Positions 1 to 7,542 of a stretch of 64,000 bases of DNA are shown in pieces. Positions within the stretch are counted from its first letter, which is position 1, and each line of letters begins with the position of its first letter. Source of the stretch: Sphingomonas pseudosanguinis. Lineage in GTDB: Bacteria > Pseudomonadota > Alphaproteobacteria > Sphingomonadales > Sphingomonadaceae. A program made the translations under genes and the position numbers. The stretch spans positions 1 through 64,000 of the forward strand of contig NZ_JACIDH010000015.1 in the NCBI RefSeq assembly GCF_014196255.1, given 5' to 3'. Below the pieces are notes generated by a model. The model made no database searches. It saw nothing but the letters and a program-made list of their open reading frames with translations, and was not told the DNA's origin.

Positions 1-93
1 CGAACGGTGCACCCGTCATACCCGTCACGCTGCTCGACGAAGGGGGTCCCTTTTGGACGCCGATAGGGGGTCCTTTTTGGACGCCGATTGACA
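1..93. mobile_element. Probable right terminus of an IS21-family element (partial)
   Basis: Two tandem near-identical units (a GGGGGTC block, a T-run, then GGACGCCGAT) lie at about 44-66 and 66-88, and the second ends in TTGACA at 88-93. Repeated units of this form ending in CA are typical of the ends of IS21-family (istA/istB) elements. Only the terminus is in the window; no transposase is visible. Bases 1-45 may be the tail of a transposase frame, but I cannot identify it. The terminus abuts a ParB-like reading frame that seems to lack its N-terminus, consistent with insertion into that gene. The family call comes from motif memory, not a search. Confidence 0.45.
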
Positions 94-97
94 CGAC

Positions 98-778
98 ATG
101 GCCGCCGGACGGTGGCGCCTTAATGGTCAAACCATAAAGATCAGTCGTGACGGAAGGCTGATCGATGGGCAACACCGATTGGAAGCTGCCAAGAAGGCGA
201 AAACGAGCTTTCCAGCCATCATCGTTGAGGGCCTAGAAAATGACGTCATCAGCACTTTGGACATTGGCCGGCGCCGCGCGATGAGCGATGTCCTCCGCGA
301 GCGAGGCGAGAGCAACACTATCGTTTTTGCGTCCGCCTTACGTTGGCTCTGGATGCTCGAAAACAACGTTGTGCTGGCCGCAAATTCATCACCATCAAGT
401 GGCGAACTGCTAGACCTCCTCGATAGACGTCCATCGATCAGGAATAGCCTCAAGCAAATTTCTACGATCCGAGAAATTATGGGTGGCGGGATGGCTGCCG
501 CTTTGCATCGCACCTTTGCCGACAAGGATGCCGAACGCGCCGATCATTTTTTCGCCAGATTGGGGGATGGGGTCCAATTATCGTCTGACAGCCCGATCCT
601 GCATTTGCGAGAACGTCTGCTTCGCACGAAATCATCCAACCGTGCTCGAATGGCCGAAGCAGAACGCGTGGCCTTGTGCATCAAGGCTTGGAACACCTTT
701 CGAGCAGATCGGCCGATGCAATTACTGGTATGGCGAAGCCGAGGCGCGGGCCGCGAACCGCTACCGACAGCCGCATGA
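98..778 (+). CDS. ParB/Srx-fold-like protein, 5'-truncated by the adjacent IS end
   Basis: The 226-aa frame carries the ParB/sulfiredoxin-like signature GRLIDGQHRLEAA at residues 19-31, found in plasmid- and phage-borne ParB-like nucleases and partition proteins. Homologous folds normally have sequence before this motif. Here an in-frame TGA (89-91) lies inside the IS-like end, so the ATG at 98 is probably an internal codon and the gene is likely a fragment. The stop overlaps the start of the next gene by ATGA, suggesting translational coupling. Base composition is less GC-rich than the chromosomal genes further right, so the segment is probably acquired. Function is not assignable beyond the fold. 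Confidence 0.55.
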   Translation: MAAGRWRLNGQTIKISRDGRLIDGQHRLEAAKKAKTSFPAIIVEGLENDVISTLDIGRRRAMSDVLRERGESNTIVFASALRWLWMLENNVVLAANSSPSSGELLDLLDRRPSIRNSLKQISTIREIMGGGMAAALHRTFADKDAERADHFFARLGDGVQLSSDSPILHLRERLLRTKSSNRARMAEAERVALCIKAWNTFRADRPMQLLVWRSRGAGREPLPTAA

Positions 779-996
779 GCCAACGTAAATCAAAATGGCA
801 CCCGAACTTGAGCGTACGCTTGAGTGACCCGGACCACGCGTTTCTCGATGCTGTCCGAGAGATGGGCGACATCAACAAGAGCGAAGCCGTCATAGCATTG
901 TTTCGCCTTGGTCGGGCGCTGGGACCACTTGCGGTATTGGAAGCGGCACGCCACCAGAAGGAAGCGTCGGAAAAACAAATCGACCGATCAGAATAA
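775..996 (+). CDS. Small ribbon-helix-helix-like protein coupled to the ParB-like gene
   Basis: This 73-aa protein starts at the ATG within the ATGA overlap with the upstream stop, which decides the start over an in-frame upstream codon. Residues 9-45 (NLSVRLSDPDHAFLDAVRE, then INKSEAVIALFRLGRAL) have the beta-strand plus two-helix pattern of RHH/CopG-type DNA-binding proteins, followed by a charged tail. Pairing with a ParB-like gene suggests a partition or regulatory role on a mobile element. That is inference; the RHH call is structural pattern only. Confidence 0.5.
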   Translation: MSQRKSKWHPNLSVRLSDPDHAFLDAVREMGDINKSEAVIALFRLGRALGPLAVLEAARHQKEASEKQIDRSE

Positions 997-1030
997 CCGT
1001 AGCAGCTGCGTGTGCCTTACACCGTCAGGG

Positions 1031-1076
1031 ATGGAGCGGGTGAAGGGAATCGAACCCTCGTCGTAAGCTTGGGAAG
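1031..1076. repeat. attL: 46-bp direct repeat of the tRNA-Gly 3' portion
   Basis: Bases 1031-1076 are identical to 6224-6269. The copy covers the 3' CCA end back to the anticodon loop of tRNA-Gly(CCC), then diverges. It marks the distal end of the element whose integrase lies beside the intact tRNA gene. Confidence 0.9.
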
Positions 1077-1168
1077 GCAACGTAGAGTGAGAACAGCGGC
1101 GCAAAACCGCCGTTTTCTGATTGTCGCGACGCCGAAAAAGTGTGAACATCCCGAGAACCTCGCGTGCT

Positions 1169-1187
1169 TTTACCGCAGCTTTACCGC
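1169..1187 (+). repeat. Left arm-type site pair (2 x TTTACCGC, period 11)
   Basis: TTTACCGC occurs at 1169-1176 and 1180-1187. The same octamer pair with the same 11-bp period lies at 6142-6160 near the other end, in the same orientation. Such phased direct repeats flanking the core site fit arm-binding sites of a tyrosine recombinase. Confidence 0.6.
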
Positions 1188-1269
1188 ACCCGTTTGATGG
1201 CTTTGCTGCGGCTTGTCGGTAAGGCCCGATGCCCTTAGTCAATGAGGTTTGCATGAAGGGGGAATGACG

Positions 1270-1686
1270 ATGAAGCGATTGCTGCTCTTGTTGCCACTGG
1301 CGACAGTATCATGTTCGACGGGCCCAGCACCCAACTTCTTTAACGGCAACTACTACATGGCCGGCGACGCAAACTGTAAGTCAGTCGATGCCTTCACCGA
1401 CACACGGGTTAGATGCTACGACTCTAAGCACAATTTCACCGGCTATCGTGACGCGATGAATGTCGCGCAGATGCAGATGTTTCAGGCGCAACAAGCATAT
1501 CAAAGTCAGCAGGTGAACGCGCTTACTCAGCAGGTTCAGCAAACGGGCGAAACATTTCGGCAGGCGGGACAGGCTATCCAGCAGCAGGGGCAATCATACA
1601 CGCCTCCTCCTGTCATGAACCCATCGCAGCCAAGTAACACAGTGAAGTGCATCAAGGCAGGGATCTATGTGAATTGCCGTCAATAA
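1270..1686 (+). CDS. Small Gln-rich exported (possibly lipo-) protein, unknown function
   Basis: The start ATG at 1270 has a good ribosome site (AAGGGGGA, 1256-1263, six bases upstream). The in-frame ATG at 1264 is too close to it. The 138-aa product begins MKRLLLLLPLATVSC, a short hydrophobic signal ending in Cys, so it may be a lipoprotein, although the -3 residue (Thr) is a poor lipobox match. The middle is Gln-rich and helical (roughly residues 65-110) and a C-terminal pair of Cys follows a Pro/Ser linker. It lies alone at the left end of the tRNA-Gly element, opposite the relaxase. I do not recognise the family. Confidence 0.6.
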   Translation: MKRLLLLLPLATVSCSTGPAPNFFNGNYYMAGDANCKSVDAFTDTRVRCYDSKHNFTGYRDAMNVAQMQMFQAQQAYQSQQVNALTQQVQQTGETFRQAGQAIQQQGQSYTPPPVMNPSQPSNTVKCIKAGIYVNCRQ

Positions 1687-1711
1687 TAGAATGACGGATT
1701 ATACTGTTTGC

Positions 1712-2872
1712 CTATCCTCTAGATCCACGCCCGCGATTGGAGAGGAACGCTTTCATAGCCTCCAATTCGCGGGCATGTTCGCTCGCGGCGATCTTTACCG
1801 CCTCCGGACCCTTTGCCCCGATCGCCTGCCGCACGAGCGGCGACGCATGTAGCCACTTCGATGCATAATCGCGGATCGGTTCGAGCATCTTTTCGACTTG
1901 AGCAATCATGCCATCAAGCCGATCTCGCAGCTTCCTGAGCGATGCACGTTCCTCTTCGACCGCGTGGACCATATCCGCCGCCCGCCGATGCTCCGCCTGA
2001 ACCTCCAGTCGGGCAGCATTGGTCGCGTCCTCCTTCCGCCGCAGGATCTCTTCCCGCATCACGACCAGCTCGCGCGCTTCCCTGGCCTCCTTGTCCGCCA
2101 TCGCCTTCACCTTGGCGGCGTAGTCGTGCGCCTCGCGTCTGATGCGTTCGGCTTCCACGGTGGCCTGTTGCGTCACGTCGATCTGCCTCATGAACTCACT
2201 CCCCAGTTTCTCGGACAAGAAGGCCTGTTCCTCCTGCCATTGTTTGAGCGGCTTGTGCTGCGTCGTGCCAGCCGGGCGGTCCTGTCCGCGCACTAGGCCA
2301 AAGGCACCCATGCGGTCTGCATAGGCTGTCACGATCGACTTCATGGCGCTCGGTCCCGGCAGCACTTTCTCGGTCGAGAGACGCCAAGCGGCACGACCGG
2401 CATCCGGTCCCTTCTCCCGCCCATCTCGCCGGAACTGCGCGGGGACGATCAGTGCATGGACATGAGGCGATGCCTCGTCCTGGTGGAGCACCACGGACGC
2501 GATCAGGTGTTTGCCGAACCGCGCTTCCAGATAGGCGAGTTGCTCTGCCTTCCATGCCTGGATCACGGCAAGAGTGTCGCCCATCGGCATGACCCCAGGA
2601 CGCCACCCTTGCGACGCCCACCATTCCGGCGACGCGCCGAGGAAGACTTCGACGGCTACGTTGCCGTTCTTGCGGACCTTGGCGATGCCCAGCCGGTCCA
2701 TGACGTTCGTCACGTCCCGCCACGGCTTGTTCGTTCCGACCATGATCTCGACAGGCGGCGCGCTCTTGTCCGCGTTCGGGGTTTGAATCCCGCGCGCGTT
2801 GTGCAAGCCCGTCGCGACGAGGTGCCGGCCCGCCTTGATCTTCTGATGTCGGATAATCGCGAACGCCTTCAT
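1712..2872 (-). CDS. mobV: MobV-family relaxase (plasmid recombination/mobilization enzyme)
   Basis: The 386-aa product starts MKAFAIIRHQKIK, the usual MobV N-terminal strand, and carries the metal-binding relaxase motif HQDEASPHVH at residues 130-139. Its C-terminal half (from about 240) is long, charged and helical, rich in Glu/Arg/Ala, probably coiled coil. The ATG at 2872 is chosen because GGAG sits 7-10 bases upstream; the longer frame uses a TTG. MobV enzymes nick oriT and stay covalently attached to the 5' end during mobilization. An inverted repeat just upstream (2888-2905) is a likely oriT or operator. It is transcribed away from the rep-int genes. Confidence 0.85.
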   Translation of the reverse strand: MKAFAIIRHQKIKAGRHLVATGLHNARGIQTPNADKSAPPVEIMVGTNKPWRDVTNVMDRLGIAKVRKNGNVAVEVFLGASPEWWASQGWRPGVMPMGDTLAVIQAWKAEQLAYLEARFGKHLIASVVLHQDEASPHVHALIVPAQFRRDGREKGPDAGRAAWRLSTEKVLPGPSAMKSIVTAYADRMGAFGLVRGQDRPAGTTQHKPLKQWQEEQAFLSEKLGSEFMRQIDVTQQATVEAERIRREAHDYAAKVKAMADKEAREARELVVMREEILRRKEDATNAARLEVQAEHRRAADMVHAVEEERASLRKLRDRLDGMIAQVEKMLEPIRDYASKWLHASPLVRQAIGAKGPEAVKIAASEHARELEAMKAFLSNRGRGSRG

Positions 2873-2887
2873 GACCCACTCCAATAG

Positions 2888-2905
2888 CGGGTATCATAAT
2901 ACCCG
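2888..2905. promoter_or_regulatory. Perfect inverted repeat upstream of mobV: oriT or operator candidate
   Basis: CGGGTAT (2888-2894) and ATACCCG (2899-2905) form a perfect 7-bp dyad with a 4-base spacer, 16 bases before the mobV start. MobV systems usually carry oriT directly upstream of the relaxase gene, and the relaxase often represses its own promoter there. I cannot tell the two roles apart. A second small hairpin (CCGTC...GACGG) lies at about 2968-2983. Confidence 0.45.
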
Positions 2906-3506
2906 TTGCGGGCTGTTATGGGAATCACCCCCTCAGTGATTTTGCGATGCGGAGTTGCGAAGTAACTCCGTCACTCAGGACGGAATTAGGCGAGCCCAAT
3001 TCCCCTTCGCCAAGGTGGCTGCACCCCCCTGGACCCCCGCCAATCGCCCTTGCGGGCGAGCCCCTTGCCCTCCGACGCCCAGCCATGCGGGGCGGCGTCC
3101 CCGGGCAAGGCGCAAGGACGGCCGCTACGCCCCAATCATCAAGGCCCGCAACGATGCTCTGACGAAGGCCCGAAATCGTTGTTGATATGTTCCGGGATCG
3201 CGCCTATATTGATCGTTGCCGCCGAGGGGCATTGTTCCCGGACCTGGTATGTCGCGAGGCGTATCTTGTAGAGCGGTCATTGACCCCAGGCACCAGCAGC
3301 CTGCGGAAATCACGTCGCGCTCGCAACACGTAACCGTGGGGCCTCCCGAAGAACGACCGCATCGCGGCACGGGTCGAGGATCAAAGGCGGATCGGCTCTG
3401 CGGCGCTTGCGACCGAGAAGAAAAGTTTGGGGGCATTTGACGTCTCCTGCTTGTTGGCTGCGTGGGCCAAAGTTCGGGATGACGTCGCCTCTTCTCGGTG
3501 ACGAAC
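2906..3506. other. Gene-free stretch between mobV and the rep operon
   Basis: About 600 bases hold only short overlapping frames without convincing starts. The segment 3020-3120 is very GC-rich and rich in proline/arginine codons in every frame, which looks compositional. It probably holds the oriT region and the promoter for the 3507-6191 gene string. I see no RNA gene in it. Confidence 0.4.
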
Positions 3507-3695
3507 ATGTCTCCAATTGCCGAAGCACCCCAAGGTGAACCGACGACGCACGACAGCGGCGTTCGTCGGTCCTCACTACGCGACATCCTCCGCAGCCAGA
3601 TCGCGGCGTTCAAAGCCACGTCCGCGACCATCACCATCGTCTCCTACGCGAACACGGATTCCAGGCGGCATCCCGATCGGGAGGGCAGCCGATGA
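3507..3695 (+). CDS. Small protein of unknown function, first gene of the rep operon
   Basis: A 62-aa frame from ATG 3507 ends in TGA (3693-3695), overlapping the ATG of the replication gene (3692) by four bases; this supports it being real and translationally coupled. An in-frame GTG at 3498 is the alternative start. It has a polar N-terminus and one helical segment (LRDILRSQIAAFKATSA), with a charged tail. No family is recognised; a regulatory role in copy control would be a guess. Confidence 0.45.
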   Translation: MSPIAEAPQGEPTTHDSGVRRSSLRDILRSQIAAFKATSATITIVSYANTDSRRHPDREGSR

Positions 3696-4786
3696 CCCAG
3701 CGCCGCCCCGGTCGCAACGACCAAGGACCCCCATCCTATAACATGGGGGTCACTTCGCGCGTCCCGTCCCCCTGGAAGGCCAAAGAGGACCAGAAGGATG
3801 ACCGTCAGGTCACCTCCTGCACCTTCGACTGGTATCAGGCCACGTTACCGGGCGATGACCGTCAGACCGGCCCGCAGTATTTCCGGAACGTCTCCGAGAT
3901 GCTGGCCGATCACCTCAAGCCGTTCCAGCTGCGCCATGTCGATCGCGGCATGTCCGGCTATGAGAAGCGCACCGAGTTCGTGGACAATCGCGGCGGCGTC
4001 GAATTGACCATCCTGCACGGTGGCAATCCGAAGCCGAACGTGAAAGCCACATCTCGACACGCCGCGCCGTTCGCCGAGTTGCTGCGCCGCCTCCAGCCGA
4101 ATCATCGCGTCACCAGGATCGACGCAGCCGTCGATTTCGCTGGCCCCGACGTGTGGGGCGCGGCGCTGAAGACCTGCCAGTTGGTGATGGATGTGCGCGG
4201 CATGGATTCCGGGCTGCTGATGCAGCCCGACAATCCCCAGAAGGGTGCGACCTACTACATGGGGAGCCGCAATTCGCCGGTCATGGCCCGCCTGTATCAG
4301 AAGGGTTACGAGCAGCTCGGCAGGTTCCCCGACTGCGGCGCGGACCCAGAATGGGTCCGCCTGGAGTTGCAGGTGCGGCCGCAGAAGGACGCCAAGACCA
4401 TCTTCGCGACCAAGACCGCGCAGGAGGCGTGGGGCGCGACGAAGTGGTCGCGCCACCTGATCGCAGTGTTCTCGCAGGGGGAGTGGCAGCCGGAGGGCAT
4501 CCGGGTGGCTCCGCGCACCGAAACCGAGTGGGAACGCACCCACCGCTTCATGACCGGCCAGTATGCGCGGCACATGTTCGAGGGGGGCAAACTCGCCCGC
4601 GACAACCTCATCGTGCCCGGACGCGCGGCGAGCTGGCGTGAAGGACTGCGCCTCTTCTTCGCGGAGATGGAAGAGGATGTCGCGGCCATCATCCGCGAGC
4701 GGATCAAGGCTGGCGATTGGACCCCGAACGATCGTGACGCCTACGACGTGCAGGGACCGGCGATCCTGGGATGGGAGGCGTCGTGA
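3692..4786 (+). CDS. Rep_trans-type replication initiator / NicK-like protein
   Basis: The 364-aa protein matches the Rep_trans pattern (pT181-type Rep proteins and ICE NicK/MOBT relaxases). Residues about 140-152 read NHRVTRIDAAVDF, the RID/D block. Residues about 186-206 read YYMGSRNSPVMARLYQKG, the GSR-S-R-Y-K-(x)-E block. A W-RLELQVRP strand follows. These enzymes nick a double-strand origin by a Tyr nucleophile. In an integrated element it could start rolling-circle replication of the excised circle or act as a second relaxase. It is coupled to genes on both sides (ATGA with 3507-3695; one-base overlap with 4786-5097). Confidence 0.75.
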   Translation: MTQRRPGRNDQGPPSYNMGVTSRVPSPWKAKEDQKDDRQVTSCTFDWYQATLPGDDRQTGPQYFRNVSEMLADHLKPFQLRHVDRGMSGYEKRTEFVDNRGGVELTILHGGNPKPNVKATSRHAAPFAELLRRLQPNHRVTRIDAAVDFAGPDVWGAALKTCQLVMDVRGMDSGLLMQPDNPQKGATYYMGSRNSPVMARLYQKGYEQLGRFPDCGADPEWVRLELQVRPQKDAKTIFATKTAQEAWGATKWSRHLIAVFSQGEWQPEGIRVAPRTETEWERTHRFMTGQYARHMFEGGKLARDNLIVPGRAASWREGLRLFFAEMEEDVAAIIRERIKAGDWTPNDRDAYDVQGPAILGWEAS

Positions 4787-5097
4787 TGGCGTCGCTCCCC
4801 GACCTCGACCGCCGCTTCTCTCGGAAGATCGAAGCAGGCAAGGGCATCCAGCTTTCGGCGGATGACCTTGACCTCTTCGTATCGACCGGAGCCTATGACG
4901 TGTTCCGCCAGGCCGTCGCAGAATACCAGAGGACCCAATGCCAGCAACGAAACGCCCGAAGCCGATCTACCAGCGCGGCCAATTCGCTCTCTACGAACGG
5001 CCAGGGCGCAACCTCGAGATCGTCTGGTATGACCACGAGCGACAGCGTGAGCGAAGCGCAAGCGCGGCTACGCGTGATCCTGAAGCCGGGCGGCTAG
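4786..5097 (+). CDS. Small protein between rep and int, heavily overlapping int
   Basis: ATG 4786 shares one base with the rep stop. The first half of this 103-aa frame (DLDRRFSRKIEAGKGIQLSA, then DDLDLFVSTGAYDVF) looks like a genuine small helical protein. The second half overlaps the first 160 bases of the integrase gene in another frame and is low-complexity Ser/Arg/Thr. Small genes at this position often encode excisionases or repressors, but no helix-turn-helix is evident here. Whether the full overlapping frame is translated is uncertain. Confidence 0.45.
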   Translation: MASLPDLDRRFSRKIEAGKGIQLSADDLDLFVSTGAYDVFRQAVAEYQRTQCQQRNARSRSTSAANSLSTNGQGATSRSSGMTTSDSVSEAQARLRVILKPGG

Positions 5098-6191
5098 CCG
5101 TCGATCGGAAGTTCCTCGAATCCGAGGGCGCGCACCATTGTCCGACCTGTGGTCGGGCATGGGAGGCGTCCGGCAGTCCGCTGCTGTTGTCGCTCATCGC
5201 CGACTACCTCCTGCTGTCGGCGGGCAAGGCTGGCGAGAAGTCCGCCAAGACCCGGCTTGGTCACGTCGTGCGCTACGTCAACACGAAGAACCCAGCGATG
5301 ACCGCCGCCCAGGCGGACGAGAAGTTCGCGACCGCCTTCCGCAAGTGGCTGGGTGCGGAGAAGATCACCGGGGGTTCGCGGGGCGGGGAGGAACGGCTGC
5401 GCGCATTGTCCTCGATCGAGGGAGCGTTGATGCAGCTTGCGGCGGCCATCAACGCCACGCCGGGGCAGAAGGCCGGATTCACGGTCGTCCAGCAGAAGGA
5501 GGTTTCAGCATCGCCGCAGTATCGTGCCGACGTGCCGACGATTGCCGCGATGTTCAACTACTGCCTCCGGCCCGACGACAAGTCGGTTCGGCACTGGCGG
5601 AACCCCGACGAGATCAACGCTAACCTCGTCGCTCGACGCGTCGAGGAGCGCGCGAACCTGTTGCGCTACCTCCGCGCGGCCGTCGCCACATGGGCGCGTC
5701 CTGATGCACTCTACGACCTCCGCAAGCGGCAGTGGCACTCGGCGTCGGGCGTCCTCGACCTCAACCCGCCCAACCGGCGACAGACCCGGAAGCATCGACC
5801 CAAGGTGCCAGTCGCACGGCAGTTCGCTCCGCACCTGGATGACATGGGCGATGTCTGGCTGCCGGTGGCGTCGATCCGCGCAGCGTGGGACCGCATGGCG
5901 ACCACGATCGGGCTGCCCGAGCATGGAGAGGCGGGCGAGAAGCTCATTCGTCGTAGCATGGCCACGATCGCGCGCGGACGGATCGGCGAGGCACAGTGGC
6001 AGCAGGGCAAGATGATGCTCGGACACGTCCGCGCCGACATCTCAGACATCTACGCTATCCGGGACACGGCCAACTTGGGACTGGCCCTCGCAGCGACTGA
6101 ATCCATCATCGAAGAGGTCGAATCGCTCGCTCCCGGAGCATTTTACCGCGAATTTACCGCAGCGGCTGGGACGCTGACCGTCGCGGCTTAG
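4938..6191 (+). CDS. int: Tyrosine recombinase (integrase) of the tRNA-Gly element
   Basis: The 417-aa protein lies 33 bases from the att core. The start ATG has AGAGGA six bases upstream. An N-terminal HHCPTCGRAW segment (about residues 69-78) looks like a partial zinc or Cys motif after an arm-binding region. The C-terminal catalytic domain has RRSMATIARGRI (box II Arg region, about 334-345), MMLGHVRADIS (His/Arg) and DIYA (nucleophile Tyr, about residue 373). It should catalyse integration and excision between attL/attR. The last codons overlap one of the TTTACCGC arm repeats. Family confidence is good, although the first catalytic Arg is not obvious by eye. Confidence 0.85.
   Translation: MPATKRPKPIYQRGQFALYERPGRNLEIVWYDHERQRERSASAATRDPEAGRLAVDRKFLESEGAHHCPTCGRAWEASGSPLLLSLIADYLLLSAGKAGEKSAKTRLGHVVRYVNTKNPAMTAAQADEKFATAFRKWLGAEKITGGSRGGEERLRALSSIEGALMQLAAAINATPGQKAGFTVVQQKEVSASPQYRADVPTIAAMFNYCLRPDDKSVRHWRNPDEINANLVARRVEERANLLRYLRAAVATWARPDALYDLRKRQWHSASGVLDLNPPNRRQTRKHRPKVPVARQFAPHLDDMGDVWLPVASIRAAWDRMATTIGLPEHGEAGEKLIRRSMATIARGRIGEAQWQQGKMMLGHVRADISDIYAIRDTANLGLALAATESIIEEVESLAPGAFYREFTAAAGTLTVAA
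6142..6160 (+). repeat. Right arm-type site pair (2 x TTTACCGC, period 11)
   Basis: TTTACCGC occurs at 6142-6149 and 6153-6160, inside the 3' end of int and about 64 bases from the core. Spacing, orientation and sequence match the pair at 1169-1187. Confidence 0.6.
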
Positions 6192-6223
6192 CCCCTAACT
6201 CATTCAAGATACGTGGGAAAATC

Positions 6224-6269
6224 ATGGAGCGGGTGAAGGGAATCGAACCCTCGTCGTAAGCTTGGGAAG
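6224..6269. repeat. attR: 46-bp core repeat inside tRNA-Gly
   Basis: Identical to 1031-1076. It spans the 3' half of the tRNA gene and thereby keeps the tRNA intact after integration. Confidence 0.9.
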
Positions 6270-6298
6270 CTTCTGCTCTACCATTGAGCTACACCCGC
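6225..6298 (-). tRNA. tRNA-Gly (anticodon CCC)
   Basis: On the minus strand a 74-nt cloverleaf begins GCGGGTG and ends CACCCGC-T-CCA, with D-arm GCTC/GAGC, anticodon loop TTCCCAA (anticodon CCC), and T-arm loop TTCGATT closed by GAGGG/CCCTT. The 3' CCA is encoded. The 27-43 pair of the anticodon stem is a G-A mismatch. It is the attachment site of the neighbouring element. Confidence 0.95.
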
Positions 6299-6467
6299 AA
6301 AACCCTAGAAAACCTTGGTTTTCCCAGCATCCGCCAGTCTCATTCCAACTTTTGATCTGTTGGAATTTCAACAAGCGGTGGAGAGCCAATAAGCGAACGG
6401 CGGGCACTGTGCAAGCGTATGCCATGCTTGCGGGCAGGTAAAAGTGCAGGTCGCCTTGCTGACGCGG

Positions 6468-7445
6468 TCAGACCCGGTAATAATCCCGATACCACGCCGC
6501 GAACCGCCCTAGCCCTTCCGCCAGCCGGACCTTCGGGGCATAACCCGTCAGGGCGTGCAGCTTCGATATGTCGGCATAGGTTGCGGTGACATCGCCCGGC
6601 TGCATCGGGCGCATGACCTTCACCGCCTCGCGGCCCAGGGCCTGTTCCAGGGTGGCGATCATGTCCATCAGCGGCACAGGCTGGCTATCGCCGATATTGA
6701 GGATGCGGTGGTCGCCTCGTTCGGGCGGGTGATCGAGCGCGCCGATGATGCCGTCGACGATGTCGTCGATATAGGTGAAGTCGCGCGCCATGCGGCCCTC
6801 GCCGAAGACTTCGATCGGCTGGCCGGCCATGATCCGGTCGGTGAACGAGAAATAGGCCATGTCCGGCCGCCCCCAGGGGCCATAGACGGTGAAGAAGCGC
6901 AACCCCGTCTGCGGAAAGCCGTAGAGCGCAGCATAGGACTGGCTCATCAGCTCGCAAGAGCGCTTGGTTGCGGCATAAAGCGATACCGGGGCGACCGACG
7001 GCTCATCCTCGCTGAACCCCTGCCCGCCCATCGGGCGGTCGCCATAGACCGAGCTGGAGGAAGCGTAGACGAGATGCTCGAAGCCGGGTTGGTGACGACA
7101 GGCCTCCAGCACCGACAAATGGCCGGCCATGTTCGAGCGCTCATAGGCGAAGGGATTGGCGATGCTGTGGCGCACGCCCGCCTGTGCCGCCAGGTGGATG
7201 ACGCGGGTGCTGCCCTGTTCGCGCACCAGCCGCGCGATGGCGTCGGCATCGGCGATGTCGAGGCGATGAAAGCTAAAGGCCCGGCGGCCGTTGAAGGTCG
7301 AGAGCCGCGCCGCCTTCAGCGCCGGATCATAATAGTCGTTGACGATGTCGACTCCCACCACCGTCTCACCGCGTTCGAGCAGGCGATGGACGACGGCATG
7401 GCCGATAAAGCCCGCCGCGCCGGTCACCAGGATCGGCGACGTCAT
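6468..7445 (-). CDS. NAD-dependent epimerase, UDP-glucuronate 4-epimerase-like
   Basis: This 325-aa extended short-chain dehydrogenase has the N-terminal NAD motif TGAAGFIG (residues 8-15), the YDP...R segment typical of UDP-glucuronate 4-epimerases (VNDYYDPALKAARL), the catalytic ASSSSVYG strand and YAATK (Tyr/Lys pair). It would convert UDP-glucuronate to UDP-galacturonate for surface polysaccharide. The length is normal for the family. It stands alone between tRNA-Gly and the cinA-like gene. Substrate is inferred; a related UDP-glucose or UDP-N-acetyl sugar epimerase is possible. Confidence 0.8.
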   Translation of the reverse strand: MTSPILVTGAAGFIGHAVVHRLLERGETVVGVDIVNDYYDPALKAARLSTFNGRRAFSFHRLDIADADAIARLVREQGSTRVIHLAAQAGVRHSIANPFAYERSNMAGHLSVLEACRHQPGFEHLVYASSSSVYGDRPMGGQGFSEDEPSVAPVSLYAATKRSCELMSQSYAALYGFPQTGLRFFTVYGPWGRPDMAYFSFTDRIMAGQPIEVFGEGRMARDFTYIDDIVDGIIGALDHPPERGDHRILNIGDSQPVPLMDMIATLEQALGREAVKVMRPMQPGDVTATYADISKLHALTGYAPKVRLAEGLGRFAAWYRDYYRV

Positions 7446-7542
7446 GCCCGCTTTCTCATGCCATCACCGCCATACGTCTTGAAATCCCATCCTCGTCCCG
7501 GACCTCCGCCATGCGAAACCGGCGGTTAAAGGACCGCTAAGA

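Larger units (their letters stand above)
1031..6269. mobile_element. 5.2-kb integrative mobilizable element in tRNA-Gly(CCC)
   Basis: The element is delimited by the 46-bp direct repeats 1031-1076 and 6224-6269. It encodes a tyrosine recombinase next to the tRNA gene, a Rep_trans-type replication/relaxase protein, a MobV-type relaxase on the opposite strand, and small genes. No mating-pair-formation genes are present, so it would depend on a helper. Phased TTTACCGC repeats lie just inside both ends. The combination suggests excision, rolling-circle-type replication and mobilization, though activity is not shown by sequence alone. Confidence 0.85.

Noticed and set aside
1012-1197. Reading of ENLACFYRSFTA before 1197 as a relic of a second integrase C-terminus
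   Set aside because: The likeness to the integrase tail (GAFYREFTA) comes entirely from the TTTACCGC repeats, which are better explained as arm-type sites.
3125-3637. 170-codon minus-strand frame in the mobV-rep gap
   Set aside because: It lacks a ribosome site and motif, overlaps the coupled small gene 3507-3695, and its composition is Arg/Pro-rich.
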